A DNA stretch of 64,000 nt from CAYWCV01 sp964629885. GTDB lineage: Bacteria > Bacteroidota > Rhodothermia > Balneolales > CAYWCV01. The number at the start of each line of letters is the position of its first letter. Positions within the stretch are counted from its first letter, which is position 1. The DNA is taken from positions 11,854 to 75,853 of the forward strand of contig CAZVRJ010000008.1 of NCBI GenBank assembly GCA_964629885.1, written 5' to 3'. Below are positions 17,516 through 26,195 of the stretch, piece by piece. The notes below the pieces were generated by a model. The model was not told the DNA's origin. It worked only from the letters and a program-made list of their open reading frames with translations, and searched no databases. The translations under genes were made by a program, and so were the position numbers.

Positions 17516-18958
17516 ATGTTCAAATATGTCAAGGCGGTCCTGATCATTGTGCTCCTTTTATTGGGCGCTAGCCTGGTAAATGGAAAGGAAATAACTCATG
17601 CGGCCGATTCTTCGGCCGCTTCCTTTTTGGGCAATAGTGATTCTACCTTGGCACTCACAGCAATCGTAGCAACGGTCAGCCCAGAAGATGGTGGATCGTA
17701 TGCAACGATGGAAGATTTCAGAGCTAGCAATGCCTACGTGAAATTCGCACTCGACAACGTCTGGATACTATTGTCTGCATTTCTGGTGTTCATCATGCAC
17801 CTTGGTTTCGCTTCCGTCGAGAGCGGATTCATGCCCGCCAAGAACACGGTGAACGTCATCTACAAGAATCTTTTCATTCTCACCACAGGCATCCTCACGT
17901 ACGCCATCGTGGGTTTCAGACTCATGTATCCGGGCGACTTCAACATCATCGACGGCGTGTTGGGCTTCCCCGGTTTTGGAATCGGATTTAAGCCCGATAA
18001 CCCTACAGCCTTCCTCACTACCGACTATGGGATGGACATGACCATCTGGAGCGATTTCATTTTTCAGGCGATGTTCGCCGCTACTGCAGCAACTATTGTG
18101 TCTGGGTCGGTAACCGGCAGGATTAAAATGCCATCCTACATGATTTACACTGGACTCCTTGTTGCTTTTTGTTATCCGATAACAGGCAGCTGGAAGTGGG
18201 GTGCCGGTTGGTTAGACACCATGGGCTTCCATGATTTCGCAGGATCTACCCTAGTGCATGCCGTGGGTGGCGCCGCCGCATTGGTTGGAGCTTGGATGCT
18301 GGGTCCCCGGGTTGGCAAATTCACAAACGGGAAAGCCAACGACATCCCCGGCCACAACCTCCCACTGGCAACGATTGGGGTCTTACTTTTATGGTTCGGC
18401 TGGTTTGGGTTCAACGGAGGCTCGGTTCTGAGTGCCCAACCCGACGCCATAGGACTCGTTTTGGTGAACACTGCCCTTGCAGCTGCTGCCGGATCACTTG
18501 CGGCGATGGCCGCTGCCACATTCCTCATGCACAAGATGGATCTGGGAATGGCGCTGAATGGTGTTCTTGGAGGGCTGGTCGGCATCACTGCCGGCGCAGA
18601 TTTGATCGACCCGGGCAACGCCATCATCATCGGCGCTCTGTCGGGTGCCTTGGTTGTGGCCTCCATCATTGCGTTAGAGAAAATTGGAATCGACGACCCT
18701 GTTAGCGCCATCTCTGTTCACGGTGTATGTGGCATTTGGGGTACTTTGGCTGTTGGAATATTCGCCGATGTTTCATTGATAACACAGCTTATCGGCACAT
18801 TTTCAGTTGTCGGATTCACCATCGTGTTTTCGCTCATCACATTCACAGCCATCAAATTGGCCATCGGAATACGGGCCGATCATGATGCAGAAGTATCAGG
18901 AATGGATGCCTATTACCATGGACACACGGCATATCCTGATTTCATGACCAAGAATTAA
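17516..18958 (+). CDS. amt: Ammonium transporter Amt
   Basis: This is an inner-membrane ammonium channel/transporter of the Amt/Mep/Rh family with 11-12 hydrophobic helices after a cleavable N-terminal signal (to about residue 23). The pore twin histidines are His248 (STLVHAVGG) and His402 (AISVHGVCG), both intact. Other family marks are VESGFMPAKN, GWFGFNGGS and DPVSAISVHG. At 480 residues it is slightly longer than E. coli AmtB because of a periplasmic N-terminal extension (about 24-75). No glnK (PII) gene follows, unlike most amt loci. It is divergent from a TonB receptor, with possible shared control. Confidence 0.95.
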   Translation: MFKYVKAVLIIVLLLLGASLVNGKEITHAADSSAASFLGNSDSTLALTAIVATVSPEDGGSYATMEDFRASNAYVKFALDNVWILLSAFLVFIMHLGFASVESGFMPAKNTVNVIYKNLFILTTGILTYAIVGFRLMYPGDFNIIDGVLGFPGFGIGFKPDNPTAFLTTDYGMDMTIWSDFIFQAMFAATAATIVSGSVTGRIKMPSYMIYTGLLVAFCYPITGSWKWGAGWLDTMGFHDFAGSTLVHAVGGAAALVGAWMLGPRVGKFTNGKANDIPGHNLPLATIGVLLLWFGWFGFNGGSVLSAQPDAIGLVLVNTALAAAAGSLAAMAAATFLMHKMDLGMALNGVLGGLVGITAGADLIDPGNAIIIGALSGALVVASIIALEKIGIDDPVSAISVHGVCGIWGTLAVGIFADVSLITQLIGTFSVVGFTIVFSLITFTAIKLAIGIRADHDAEVSGMDAYYHGHTAYPDFMTKN

Positions 18959-18985
18959 TTAGGACGACACGAACGATAAGGTTCA

Positions 18986-18993
18986 TATATTGG
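18986..18993 (+). promoter_or_regulatory. Candidate -7 box (TATATTGG)
   Basis: One mismatch to TAnnTTTG, 46 bp before the ATG of the exported PLP enzyme. Weak evidence alone. Confidence 0.3.
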
Positions 18994-19027
18994 CGTCAAT
19001 TCATTATTCTCCGTGTATCATTGAATT

Positions 19028-19034
19028 GAGGAGG
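19028..19034 (+). promoter_or_regulatory. Strong Shine-Dalgarno (GAGGAGG)
   Basis: GAGGAGG lies four bases before the ATG at 19039. Such strong SD sequences are uncommon in this window, where most starts lack one, so it fixes the start and suggests efficient translation. Confidence 0.7.
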
Positions 19035-19038
19035 AATC

Positions 19039-20334
19039 ATGGATCGTCGCCAATTTTTAAACTCGATTGCACTGCCTCTGGCTGCCGTGCCCATCGCTGC
19101 CACTTTTAAACCAAGCATGGTCGCCGAGCTACTGCCGGAGATTAAGTCATTTAAAGGGTCGCCAGCTGAATTGGCGGCCAACGAAGACCTTTGGTTTCGT
19201 GTACAACAGGCTTTCACGGTCGACCGCAGCCTCATCAACTTGAATAACGGTGGGGTGAGTCCGTCGCCATCTGTCGTTCAGGACGCCATGAAACGGCATC
19301 TCGACTATTCTAACTTGGCACCTGTCTATACCATGTGGGGCGTTTTAGGGCCCCAGCGCGAAACCGTTCGGCAAAGTATAGCCAGAATGCAGGGAGTTGA
19401 CGCCGAGGAAATCGCCCTAACACGCAATGCCTCCGAGAGTCTTCAAATTCTGCAACTTGGGTTCGATTTGAAGCCAGGCGATGAGGTCCTCACCACTACG
19501 CAAGACTACCCGAGGATGATTACCACGTTTCAGCAACGCGCACGACGCGAGGGCATCGTGCTCAAGCAATTCGACATACCTGCGCCTGCCGAAGACGACG
19601 ATCTCATCGTATCGTTGTTCGAACGGAATATCACACCCAAGACCAAACTCATCTTGGTCAGCCACATGATCTTCATGAATGGCAATATTCTCCCGGTCAA
19701 ACGGGTGACTGAGCTGGGACGCAGGCGTGGGATTCCAGTGGTCGTAGATGGCGCTCACGCATTTTCTCACGCTCCGGGAACCATTGCAGAGCTAGATATC
19801 GATTATTATGCCTCAAGCCTCCACAAATGGCTGATGGCACCTCACGGAACCGGACTCCTCTATGTGAGAAAGAACAAGATTGCAGGAGTCTGGCCGATGA
19901 TGGCAGCACCCGACCATATGGACGCCGATATCCGCAAATTCGAGGAGATCGGAACCCACCCTGCCGCAAACTACTTGGCTATTGCCGAAGCGATCACATT
20001 TACCGAGGGAATCGGTCAGGATGTGAAGACCGCAAGACTCGTGTGGCTACGCGACCGTTGGGCTAATGAACTTACCAAGTTCGACAGGGTGACGATGCGA
20101 ACCAGCCTTAAGCCTGGACGTGCAGCTGGTTTGGCCACCGTTGATATTGATGGAGTTGAGCCAACTGCCATCGTCAATCATTTGTGGAAAAAGCATCGCA
20201 TGATCGTGGTGGCAATAAACGAACCTTTCACAAAAGGTGTGCGGGTCGCGCCAAACGTATATACTACACCAGGCGAAATTGATCGCTTTGTAGAGGCTAT
20301 GACAGATGTGATCAAAAACGGAATAAAAGCCTGA
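19039..20334 (+). CDS. Exported class V aminotransferase-fold PLP enzyme (Tat signal)
   Basis: This 431-residue fold-type I PLP enzyme is of the class V group (cysteine desulfurase / isopenicillin N epimerase-like). The PLP lysine lies in SSLHKWLMAPHGTG, and the Asp/His of VVVDGAHAF precedes it. The N-terminus MDRRQFLNSIALPLAA has a twin-arginine motif (RRxFL) and a hydrophobic stretch, so the enzyme is probably exported folded with cofactor by Tat. A strong SD fixes the start. The next gene is a lipoprotein RidA, a natural partner since RidA hydrolyses reactive imines made by PLP enzymes. The substrate is unknown. Confidence 0.8.
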   Translation: MDRRQFLNSIALPLAAVPIAATFKPSMVAELLPEIKSFKGSPAELAANEDLWFRVQQAFTVDRSLINLNNGGVSPSPSVVQDAMKRHLDYSNLAPVYTMWGVLGPQRETVRQSIARMQGVDAEEIALTRNASESLQILQLGFDLKPGDEVLTTTQDYPRMITTFQQRARREGIVLKQFDIPAPAEDDDLIVSLFERNITPKTKLILVSHMIFMNGNILPVKRVTELGRRRGIPVVVDGAHAFSHAPGTIAELDIDYYASSLHKWLMAPHGTGLLYVRKNKIAGVWPMMAAPDHMDADIRKFEEIGTHPAANYLAIAEAITFTEGIGQDVKTARLVWLRDRWANELTKFDRVTMRTSLKPGRAAGLATVDIDGVEPTAIVNHLWKKHRMIVVAINEPFTKGVRVAPNVYTTPGEIDRFVEAMTDVIKNGIKA

Positions 20335-20337
20335 TCA

Positions 20338-20361
20338 CTTCAATTTCACTACAAATTGAAG
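20338..20361 (+). terminator. Hairpin after PLP enzyme gene, possible terminator
   Basis: A perfect 9-bp stem, CTTCAATTT / AAATTGAAG, with a 6-nt loop begins 3 nt after the stop. It is followed by CCTTCTTCT rather than a clean T run, so termination may be partial. Confidence 0.45.
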
Positions 20362-20372
20362 CCTTCTTCTGT

Positions 20373-20380
20373 TATCTTGG
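20373..20380 (+). promoter_or_regulatory. Candidate -7 box (TATCTTGG) for ridA
   Basis: One mismatch to TAnnTTTG, 35 bp upstream of the ATG at 20416 and downstream of the hairpin at 20338. It supports separate transcription of the RidA gene and the 20416 start. Confidence 0.3.
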
Positions 20381-20415
20381 CAGCAAAAATCATTCCATCA
20401 AATACAATCGAGTTC

Positions 20416-20892
20416 ATGAAAGCATTCATTTTTAGTGCAGTGATTCTTCTAGCGTCCTGTGCACCTCAGGCGCCACAAACTCCATCGGCACAAGAGGCTC
20501 AAGCTCCATCGAAAGATGTAATTGCATCGCCGGATGCTCCCGAAGCGATCGGCCCTTACTCTCAGGCTATCCGGGTTGGCGACACCGTGTGGCTAGCCGG
20601 TCAAATTTCGCTCGACCCAGTTACTGGCGGGATGATAACTGGCAGCATTGAGATTGAAACTCGACAGGTTATGGCAAACATTGAAGCTGTGCTTGAGGCT
20701 GCTGGACTGAAATTAAAAGATGTGGTTCAAACACAAGTCTATCTGACCGATTTGAACGAGTATCAAACGTTCAACGCGGTGTATGCAGAGTACTTCCCTA
20801 CCAATCCCCCAGCTCGCGCAGTTGTGCAGGTTTCGCGCCTGCCGCGCGATGCAAAGGTGGAAATTATGATGACTGCCCACCGCACTCGCTAA
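20416..20892 (+). CDS. RidA-family protein with lipoprotein signal
   Basis: This 158-residue protein is of the Rid/YjgF/UK114 family, which hydrolyses reactive enamine/imine intermediates released by PLP enzymes. The family marks are IGPYSQAI, GQISLDP, TRQVMANIEAVLEAAG, and the NPPARAVVQV segment with the substrate-binding Arg. Unlike ordinary cytoplasmic RidA, it begins MKAFIFSAVILLASC, a lipobox with the lipid Cys at residue 15, then a Pro/Gln/Ala-rich linker to about residue 40. So it should be a membrane-anchored periplasmic or surface protein. An in-frame start at 20356 would bury the signal and is less likely. It follows the Tat-exported PLP enzyme. Confidence 0.9.
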   Translation: MKAFIFSAVILLASCAPQAPQTPSAQEAQAPSKDVIASPDAPEAIGPYSQAIRVGDTVWLAGQISLDPVTGGMITGSIEIETRQVMANIEAVLEAAGLKLKDVVQTQVYLTDLNEYQTFNAVYAEYFPTNPPARAVVQVSRLPRDAKVEIMMTAHRTR

Positions 20893-20902
20893 TGAAAACA
20901 GG

Positions 20903-22714
20903 ATGAGCGACCTCGAACAGGTACTGATCAGGCGTTCGGTTCGGGCTAGCCGAATTGTTGGCCGTCTACATAATCAGAGCAAACAACTGTCGAGGTGGAG
21001 GCTCATAACGTTCTTGACAGTTGCCGCCATCGCAGCAACACTGGGCTATGCGTTTGGGCAATCGGTAGGATGGTCCATCTTTCTGGTTGGGATGATCCCG
21101 TTCTCCGTTCTGGTGTACATACACCAGCGCATCGAGAAGGCCATTGTGCGATGGACGGCTTGGGCCCACGTCACGAACGAGGATTTGGCCCGACTTCGCC
21201 TCGACTGGGACCATATACCGCAATCGGGTGTTAGCGAGCCTCTACCAAATCATCCATATTCGTCCGACCTAAACATATGTGGAAATCGGTCCCTAACCCA
21301 TTTGGTCGATCTGTGTGTGAGCCAAAGCGGCAGCGACCGACTTGGATATTGGCTGCTCGAGCCCGAGCTCGACGTAGAAATTATCCGTAAACGCCAGCGC
21401 CTAATCCACGATCTGGTAAGTATACCCTATGCTACACAGAAGCTCCGCTGGGTGGCGCGCATGCAGGCAGGGTCCGACAAGAGAAGATGGAATACCAATC
21501 AACTCGTACAGTGGCTTCAGGCATCACCAGGCAGAAAATTAGGAGGCCTACTCAAGGTGCTGTCTGCTTTGAGTTTGATCAACCTCCTCGGATTTGCAGT
21601 TTGGATGATAGGTTTAACCCCTGGTTGGTGGGTGTTCACGTTCATTGCATACATTGCAGTATATGGCTTAAATGGGGGTGCACTCGTTCATTTGTCGACC
21701 GAGTCGACCGATCTTCACGAATACCTTGGAAGGTTTCGGGCTTTGTTCCAATTTTTGTCGAAACGGATCCCTTCGTGGACCACAGCAGCTCATGAACTGA
21801 CCTTCCCGTTTCGTGATGAATCGGAGGGTCCGCTCGCAAGCCTCAAACGCCTTCGCAAAATTGCTTTGTGGGCTGGTGTGACTCGAAACGATGTTTTTTT
21901 TGTTATCCTGAACGCCATCTTGCCTTGGAACCTGATCTTCGCCGTGCTGCTAGAGCGGGAGAAATCGCTACTTCGAAGTCAGCTCCCAGGATGGCTCGAC
22001 CGATGGTACACGCTCGAAGCTGCTGCCAGTTTAGCCCATGTAGCAGTTTTGAATGCCGACCACTGCTGGCCTGTCGCTGTTTCATGGCCAGAGTGGTATG
22101 CCGAAGATGCATCCCATCCGCTACTTCACAGCGAATCCAGGGTTTACAATACTCATCATTTTGACCAAATCGGCCGACTTGGGCTGATAACCGGCTCAAA
22201 TATGGCCGGTAAAAGCACCTTCCTCCGTACAGTTGGCATCAACACGGTACTTGCCAACGCAGGGGCACCCGTAATTGCAACCAGCTTCAAGTGGCAACCG
22301 ATGCGCGTTTTCACTAGCATGAAGATCAGCGACTCGGTCACTGAGGGATACTCCTACTTTTATGCAGAGGTCCGCAGGTTAAAATCATTGTTCGATGAGT
22401 TGAAAAAAACCGACGATCTGCCCCTGATGTATCTGATCGACGAAATCTTCAAAGGCACGAACACAAAAGAGCGCCTCATTGGAAGCAGGGGTTACATCCA
22501 CTCGCTGATACACGGAAACGGATTTGGGTTAGTAGCAACGCATGACCTAGAACTTATCAAACTATCGCAAGAATCCGAGCTTGTGCGCAATCTCCATTTC
22601 GAGGAGACCTTTACAGCTGGCAACATGCACTTTACCTATAGGCTGATGAATGGTCCATGCACAAGCACAAATGCGCTGCACATCATGCGCCAGGCCGGTT
22701 TAGAAATAGACTGA
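20903..22714 (+). CDS. Membrane-embedded MutS-family ATPase
   Basis: This 603-residue protein has a MutS domain V ATPase at its C-terminus: Walker A GSNMAGKST at residues 431-439, Walker B MYLIDEIFKGTN, and the ABC-like ATHDLEL switch near residue 545. The mismatch-recognition domain I is absent. Instead there are two hydrophobic helices near residues 38-75 and two more around 225-265, so the protein is probably anchored in the inner membrane with the ATPase in the cytoplasm. Such MutS-related proteins are known as conserved but uncharacterised in Bacteroidota. It starts 10 nt after the RidA gene stop. A classical role in mismatch repair is doubtful. Confidence 0.8.
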   Translation: MSDLEQVLIRRSVRASRIVGRLHNQSKQLSRWRLITFLTVAAIAATLGYAFGQSVGWSIFLVGMIPFSVLVYIHQRIEKAIVRWTAWAHVTNEDLARLRLDWDHIPQSGVSEPLPNHPYSSDLNICGNRSLTHLVDLCVSQSGSDRLGYWLLEPELDVEIIRKRQRLIHDLVSIPYATQKLRWVARMQAGSDKRRWNTNQLVQWLQASPGRKLGGLLKVLSALSLINLLGFAVWMIGLTPGWWVFTFIAYIAVYGLNGGALVHLSTESTDLHEYLGRFRALFQFLSKRIPSWTTAAHELTFPFRDESEGPLASLKRLRKIALWAGVTRNDVFFVILNAILPWNLIFAVLLEREKSLLRSQLPGWLDRWYTLEAAASLAHVAVLNADHCWPVAVSWPEWYAEDASHPLLHSESRVYNTHHFDQIGRLGLITGSNMAGKSTFLRTVGINTVLANAGAPVIATSFKWQPMRVFTSMKISDSVTEGYSYFYAEVRRLKSLFDELKKTDDLPLMYLIDEIFKGTNTKERLIGSRGYIHSLIHGNGFGLVATHDLELIKLSQESELVRNLHFEETFTAGNMHFTYRLMNGPCTSTNALHIMRQAGLEID

Positions 22715-22720
22715 GCGGTT

Positions 22721-23434
22721 CTACTCGCAAAAAATGCCTTGTCCTACCCAAAGTTGTCTGATTTCGGCCGCCAGATGACCGTTAGACACACCTGGGTGGG
22801 CAGCAGCAATCGACTGGAGTAGAGAGTCTGAGGTGGTGCGAATGACCATAATCCCGGCATCCGAGTTGTCGAACCATCCCGAAAACAACAGTTCGCCTGA
22901 TTCGTACAGCTCGACTCGTTGATCAGGATTGTCTGATACCCCACCACTAATCTTCTCCCTGAATCGAAGGAATCCATACTGCACCATCTCATTATCGGCA
23001 GGAATTTTGCATAGTCCGCCAGCCGAGACCTCAAATGGAAGCAGTTCGATGTTGAATCTGCCAGCCATCACGGCCGCATCACCCCGCAGATACCCCCAAG
23101 CTGCGGTCGTGTCGGGCGCTTTTAGCACAAAGATGCCGCCGCCGCCGTTAAATGGACCCGCAAGGTCAAGTTTGCCCTCGTTGTACAGCTTGCCGATGTT
23201 CTCCATGTGGAGGGCCTGCAACACCGAAGCAGAATCTGGCGATATGGTCGGACGATCAGGATTTGTATTTAGGAACACAAAAAAGTATGTGGAATCTCCT
23301 ATTTGGCCTGAATCTGCCTCAAGGGAAGTGTCGTTATCAACACCTGTGCAGGCTGCAACGCTAAGTGTTGCAAGGAAAGCGGCCAACATTCTGAGTTTCA
23401 TAGTTTTCGACATGTTTAAATTCAAATTCTGCAT
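22721..23434 (-). CDS. YCII-domain lipoprotein
   Basis: A lipoprotein of up to 237 residues. The signal is clearest from the internal ATG at 23401 (MKLRMLAAFLATLSVAAC, with a lipobox cysteine). ATGs at 23413 and 23434 add short extensions. The first mature domain (about residues 48-135) has a YCII-like pattern: YFFVFLNTNPDRP, then HMENIGKLYNEGKLDLAGPF and GGIFVLKAPDT, resembling YciI dimeric alpha-beta barrels with a His-Asp-like pair. A second half (about 145-237) may repeat the fold. Function is unknown; YCII proteins are usually cytoplasmic. It is convergent with the MutS-like gene, only 6 nt away. Confidence 0.65.
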   Translation of the reverse strand: MQNLNLNMSKTMKLRMLAAFLATLSVAACTGVDNDTSLEADSGQIGDSTYFFVFLNTNPDRPTISPDSASVLQALHMENIGKLYNEGKLDLAGPFNGGGGIFVLKAPDTTAAWGYLRGDAAVMAGRFNIELLPFEVSAGGLCKIPADNEMVQYGFLRFREKISGGVSDNPDQRVELYESGELLFSGWFDNSDAGIMVIRTTSDSLLQSIAAAHPGVSNGHLAAEIRQLWVGQGIFCE

Positions 23435-23559
23435 ACATGGTATGAGTAAGATTTGACTGTGTCAATGGCATCTTGGTTTTGTATATTCAAAGTTCTACTG
23501 TTCCCTCAGAATATTTTCGATGTATTCGGTTAAGAGGTACGCACTTAATTTAAACTGGG

Positions 23560-25542
23560 ATGAAGCCGAACAAGCACATATCGATCGGTTGCGCACTAGT
23601 CGCGATACTGCTCCTTACTCCATGCTGGTTGTATGGGCAGCAAGTTGATGCCGATGCCCTCCTAGGCAAGGCGAGATCGGTGCGGTCGCAGCACCCCGAC
23701 TCTGCCCGATACTACACAGAGTTACTATTCGATGCATTCAAGGAAGTTGAACCCGACAGTTCCCAACTGTTTGCCATCATCAACACTGCCAACTTGCGTC
23801 GTTACATGAACGATTTTGCAAGGGCAAGAGAGGTTCTGAGCTCGGTGCGTCAATATGCAGAGCAGCCTGGCAACGAAAAGCAGCTTGCCTTTTTGTACCA
23901 GATCCTGGGCATTATCGACAACCAGCAAGGGCGCTATCAATCGGCATCGGAGAACTTTTTGAGGGGGATGCATCTCTATGACACCACCGGCGACTCCCTC
24001 AATAAAGCAGTTTTACTCAAAGAGCTTGGTATTGTACACGAGAGGCTCAAGTTGAACGACCTTGCATTACAGTATGGAAAGGATGCCCTGAGGGTAATTC
24101 GAAGCATCGGCGACAGCTCCATGATTGCAGGGTTCCTTGGCGATATTGGCACCATGCATCAGAATATGGGCAAGCTAGATGAAGCCCTACCCTACCAGCT
24201 TGAGTCGTTGAGCATTAACCGAAAGATTGGGCAAGACTCCGATCTACCTTTCAACTACCACAACATCGGCGACATCTACATGCAGATGGGCATACTAGAC
24301 AGTGCCGAAGTGTACACGATGCGTGCCTATGAAGGGTTTGAAAAGTTTGATCTCAAATTCGCGGGTCTTTACTCATTGATGAACCTTGGTATGCTCAATA
24401 TGGAAAAGGGGAAATTTCAAATTAGCGAAGATTATCTTTTGAGATCGTACAACCGCGCCAAAGAGTTTGATGGGTTATACGAGCAGGGAATGCTCCTTGA
24501 AAAACTGAGCGTCTTGAACGAACGTATGGGCCGATATAGTGCTGCCCTGAATTACCTTAAAGACAGCCACACCATTCGCGACTCGCTGATGAGTGCAGAT
24601 AGGGAAAGAACTATTTTAGAGATGGCGGAATCCTATAAAAATGACCAGTCAACGCAGGAAATTGAACGTCTGAGGATGCAAAAGACCATGTCGGAGCGCC
24701 TTATTACGATGCAACAAGTCTTCCTGATTGTTGTGAGCATTGTCTTAATCGCGTTTTTGGGCGCACTGTTGATGATGATAAGGGCAAACAAGAACGCCAA
24801 CCGCCTGAATCGGGAACTGCTGCAGGCAAACGCACGCCTGACCAACATGGGTGAGGAAAGGAACAATCTCATCCACGTTATGGCTCACGACTTGCGCACG
24901 CCACTTGCACAGGTGAGTGGGTTGAGCGAGCTGCTCAAGGACTCTGATAATGTGACCGATGAGCATCTAGAGTACATCAATCTCATCGATACGGCTTCGA
25001 GAAACGGTTTGTCGCTCATTGCGCAGATGATGGAGTCGAGCAACAATAAGTCCTTTGCTTCGGCTAGAGAATTTGAAGAGGTAGACCTGCACCGAATTAT
25101 CGACAGCAGTCTTAGCTTGTACGAAGCCCAAGCCCGAAACAAAAACATTCGTATGGTGTTCGAGAATGAGGCACAAAATCCAATAGTACATAGTGATCCA
25201 CAAGCTATCAGAAGGGTGATCGACAATCTAGTATCGAATGCAATTAAGTACACCTATCACGATACACAGGTACTTGTGACGCTAAAAGGGGAAACGGGTG
25301 GAGTTGAAATTTGCGTCAAAGACAACGGTCCCGGATTCAGTGATGCCGACAAATTGCTGCTGTTTAGAAAATTCACCACCTTGAGCGCGCGCCCAACCGG
25401 AAATGAATCGAGCACAGGGCTTGGGCTCGCTATTGTCTATGACCTATTGAACGAAATAAATGGCTCCATCAACCTAGAGGAAGATGGTGAACCGGGCGCT
25501 CATTTTTGTGTCAAAATCCCACGAAATTTACAGTCTAGTTAA
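23560..25542 (+). CDS. TPR-containing sensor histidine kinase
   Basis: This 660-residue kinase has a signal peptide (to about residue 27), then a periplasmic tetratricopeptide repeat array (about 35-370, with repeats such as AVLLKELGIVHERLKLNDLALQ). One membrane helix (about 393-412) and a short coiled coil follow. The HisKA domain has phosphoacceptor His443 in MAHDLRTPL. The HATPase domain has N box NLVSNAIKYTY, G1 KDNGPGFS and G2 STGLGLAI. No receiver domain is attached and no response regulator gene adjoins it. The ligand probably acts through the TPR region. The downstream gap is filled by a heptamer array. Confidence 0.9.
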   Translation: MKPNKHISIGCALVAILLLTPCWLYGQQVDADALLGKARSVRSQHPDSARYYTELLFDAFKEVEPDSSQLFAIINTANLRRYMNDFARAREVLSSVRQYAEQPGNEKQLAFLYQILGIIDNQQGRYQSASENFLRGMHLYDTTGDSLNKAVLLKELGIVHERLKLNDLALQYGKDALRVIRSIGDSSMIAGFLGDIGTMHQNMGKLDEALPYQLESLSINRKIGQDSDLPFNYHNIGDIYMQMGILDSAEVYTMRAYEGFEKFDLKFAGLYSLMNLGMLNMEKGKFQISEDYLLRSYNRAKEFDGLYEQGMLLEKLSVLNERMGRYSAALNYLKDSHTIRDSLMSADRERTILEMAESYKNDQSTQEIERLRMQKTMSERLITMQQVFLIVVSIVLIAFLGALLMMIRANKNANRLNRELLQANARLTNMGEERNNLIHVMAHDLRTPLAQVSGLSELLKDSDNVTDEHLEYINLIDTASRNGLSLIAQMMESSNNKSFASAREFEEVDLHRIIDSSLSLYEAQARNKNIRMVFENEAQNPIVHSDPQAIRRVIDNLVSNAIKYTYHDTQVLVTLKGETGGVEICVKDNGPGFSDADKLLLFRKFTTLSARPTGNESSTGLGLAIVYDLLNEINGSINLEEDGEPGAHFCVKIPRNLQSS

Positions 25543-25604
25543 TTTTCACTTATTAGCTGTGCACAAAATGGCATGAGCCAAGAATTGAAAAAATGTAACT
25601 TAAC

Positions 25605-25716
25605 GAGATATGAGACACGAGACACGAGACACGAGACACGAGACACGAGACGCGAGACACGAGAAGCGAGACACGAGACTAGATAACCGATAACTGATAA
25701 CTGATAACTGATCACC
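25605..25716 (+). repeat. Heptanucleotide tandem array, 16 units
   Basis: Sixteen 7-bp units lie in unbroken phase. Units 1-11 are GAGACAC-like (one GAGATAT, one GAGACGC, one GAGAAGC, one GAGACTA). Units 12-16 switch to GATAACT-like (GATAACC, GATAACT three times, GATCACC). The array ends six bases before the ATG of the VOC gene at 25723, so it covers the leader and ribosome-binding region. Similar short tandem heptamers (STRR-type) are known in cyanobacteria. Confidence 0.95.
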
Positions 25717-25722
25717 GACACC

Positions 25723-26190
25723 ATGAGACCTTTTAACATATTAGGCATTCAACAAATCGCTATTGGCGGCGAAGACCGTATAAAACTGCTACAACTTTGG
25801 AACGTGATGTTTGGAATACCAGTGACAGGACATTTCAAGTCAGAGTCAGAAAATGTCGACGAATCAATATTAACGTTGGGAGCTGGTCCAAATGCGATCG
25901 AAATCGACTTGATGGAGCCTATCGACCCGACTCGGAGCCCTAAGGTACACGAGCCTAAATTGAACCATATCGGCCTATGGGTAGACGATCTTCACGCCGC
26001 GGTGGAATGGCTCGGCGAACAGGGAATGCGTTTCACACCTGGGGGAATCCGCAAGGGTGCATCGGGGTATGACGTGTGCTTCATTCATCCAAAAGGGAAT
26101 GATGAAAAACCAATGTCGGGCGAAGGTGTGCTCATTGAACTTGTACAGGCACCCAACGATGTGATCAATGCACTATCTAACCAAAAATAA
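25723..26190 (+). CDS. VOC-superfamily protein (glyoxalase/epimerase-like)
   Basis: This 155-residue protein has two beta-alpha-beta-beta-beta modules of the vicinal oxygen chelate fold. Candidate metal ligands are the Glu of AIEIDLME, the His of LNHIGLWV and the Glu of VLIELVQAP; the first module starts with GIQQIAIGG, so the usual first His is replaced by Gln. The C-terminal half looks like methylmalonyl-CoA epimerase or lactoylglutathione lyase. It is followed after 5 nt by elbB. The ATG sits against the heptamer array and no SD is visible. Exact reaction unknown. Confidence 0.75.
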   Translation: MRPFNILGIQQIAIGGEDRIKLLQLWNVMFGIPVTGHFKSESENVDESILTLGAGPNAIEIDLMEPIDPTRSPKVHEPKLNHIGLWVDDLHAAVEWLGEQGMRFTPGGIRKGASGYDVCFIHPKGNDEKPMSGEGVLIELVQAPNDVINALSNQK

Positions 26191-26195
26191 TTGAC

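Noticed and set aside
25605..25716. Tandem array considered as a CRISPR or as a coding repeat
   Set aside because: The period is 7 bp with no spacers, and the reverse-strand frame through it is only a low-complexity reading. It is a simple tandem repeat.
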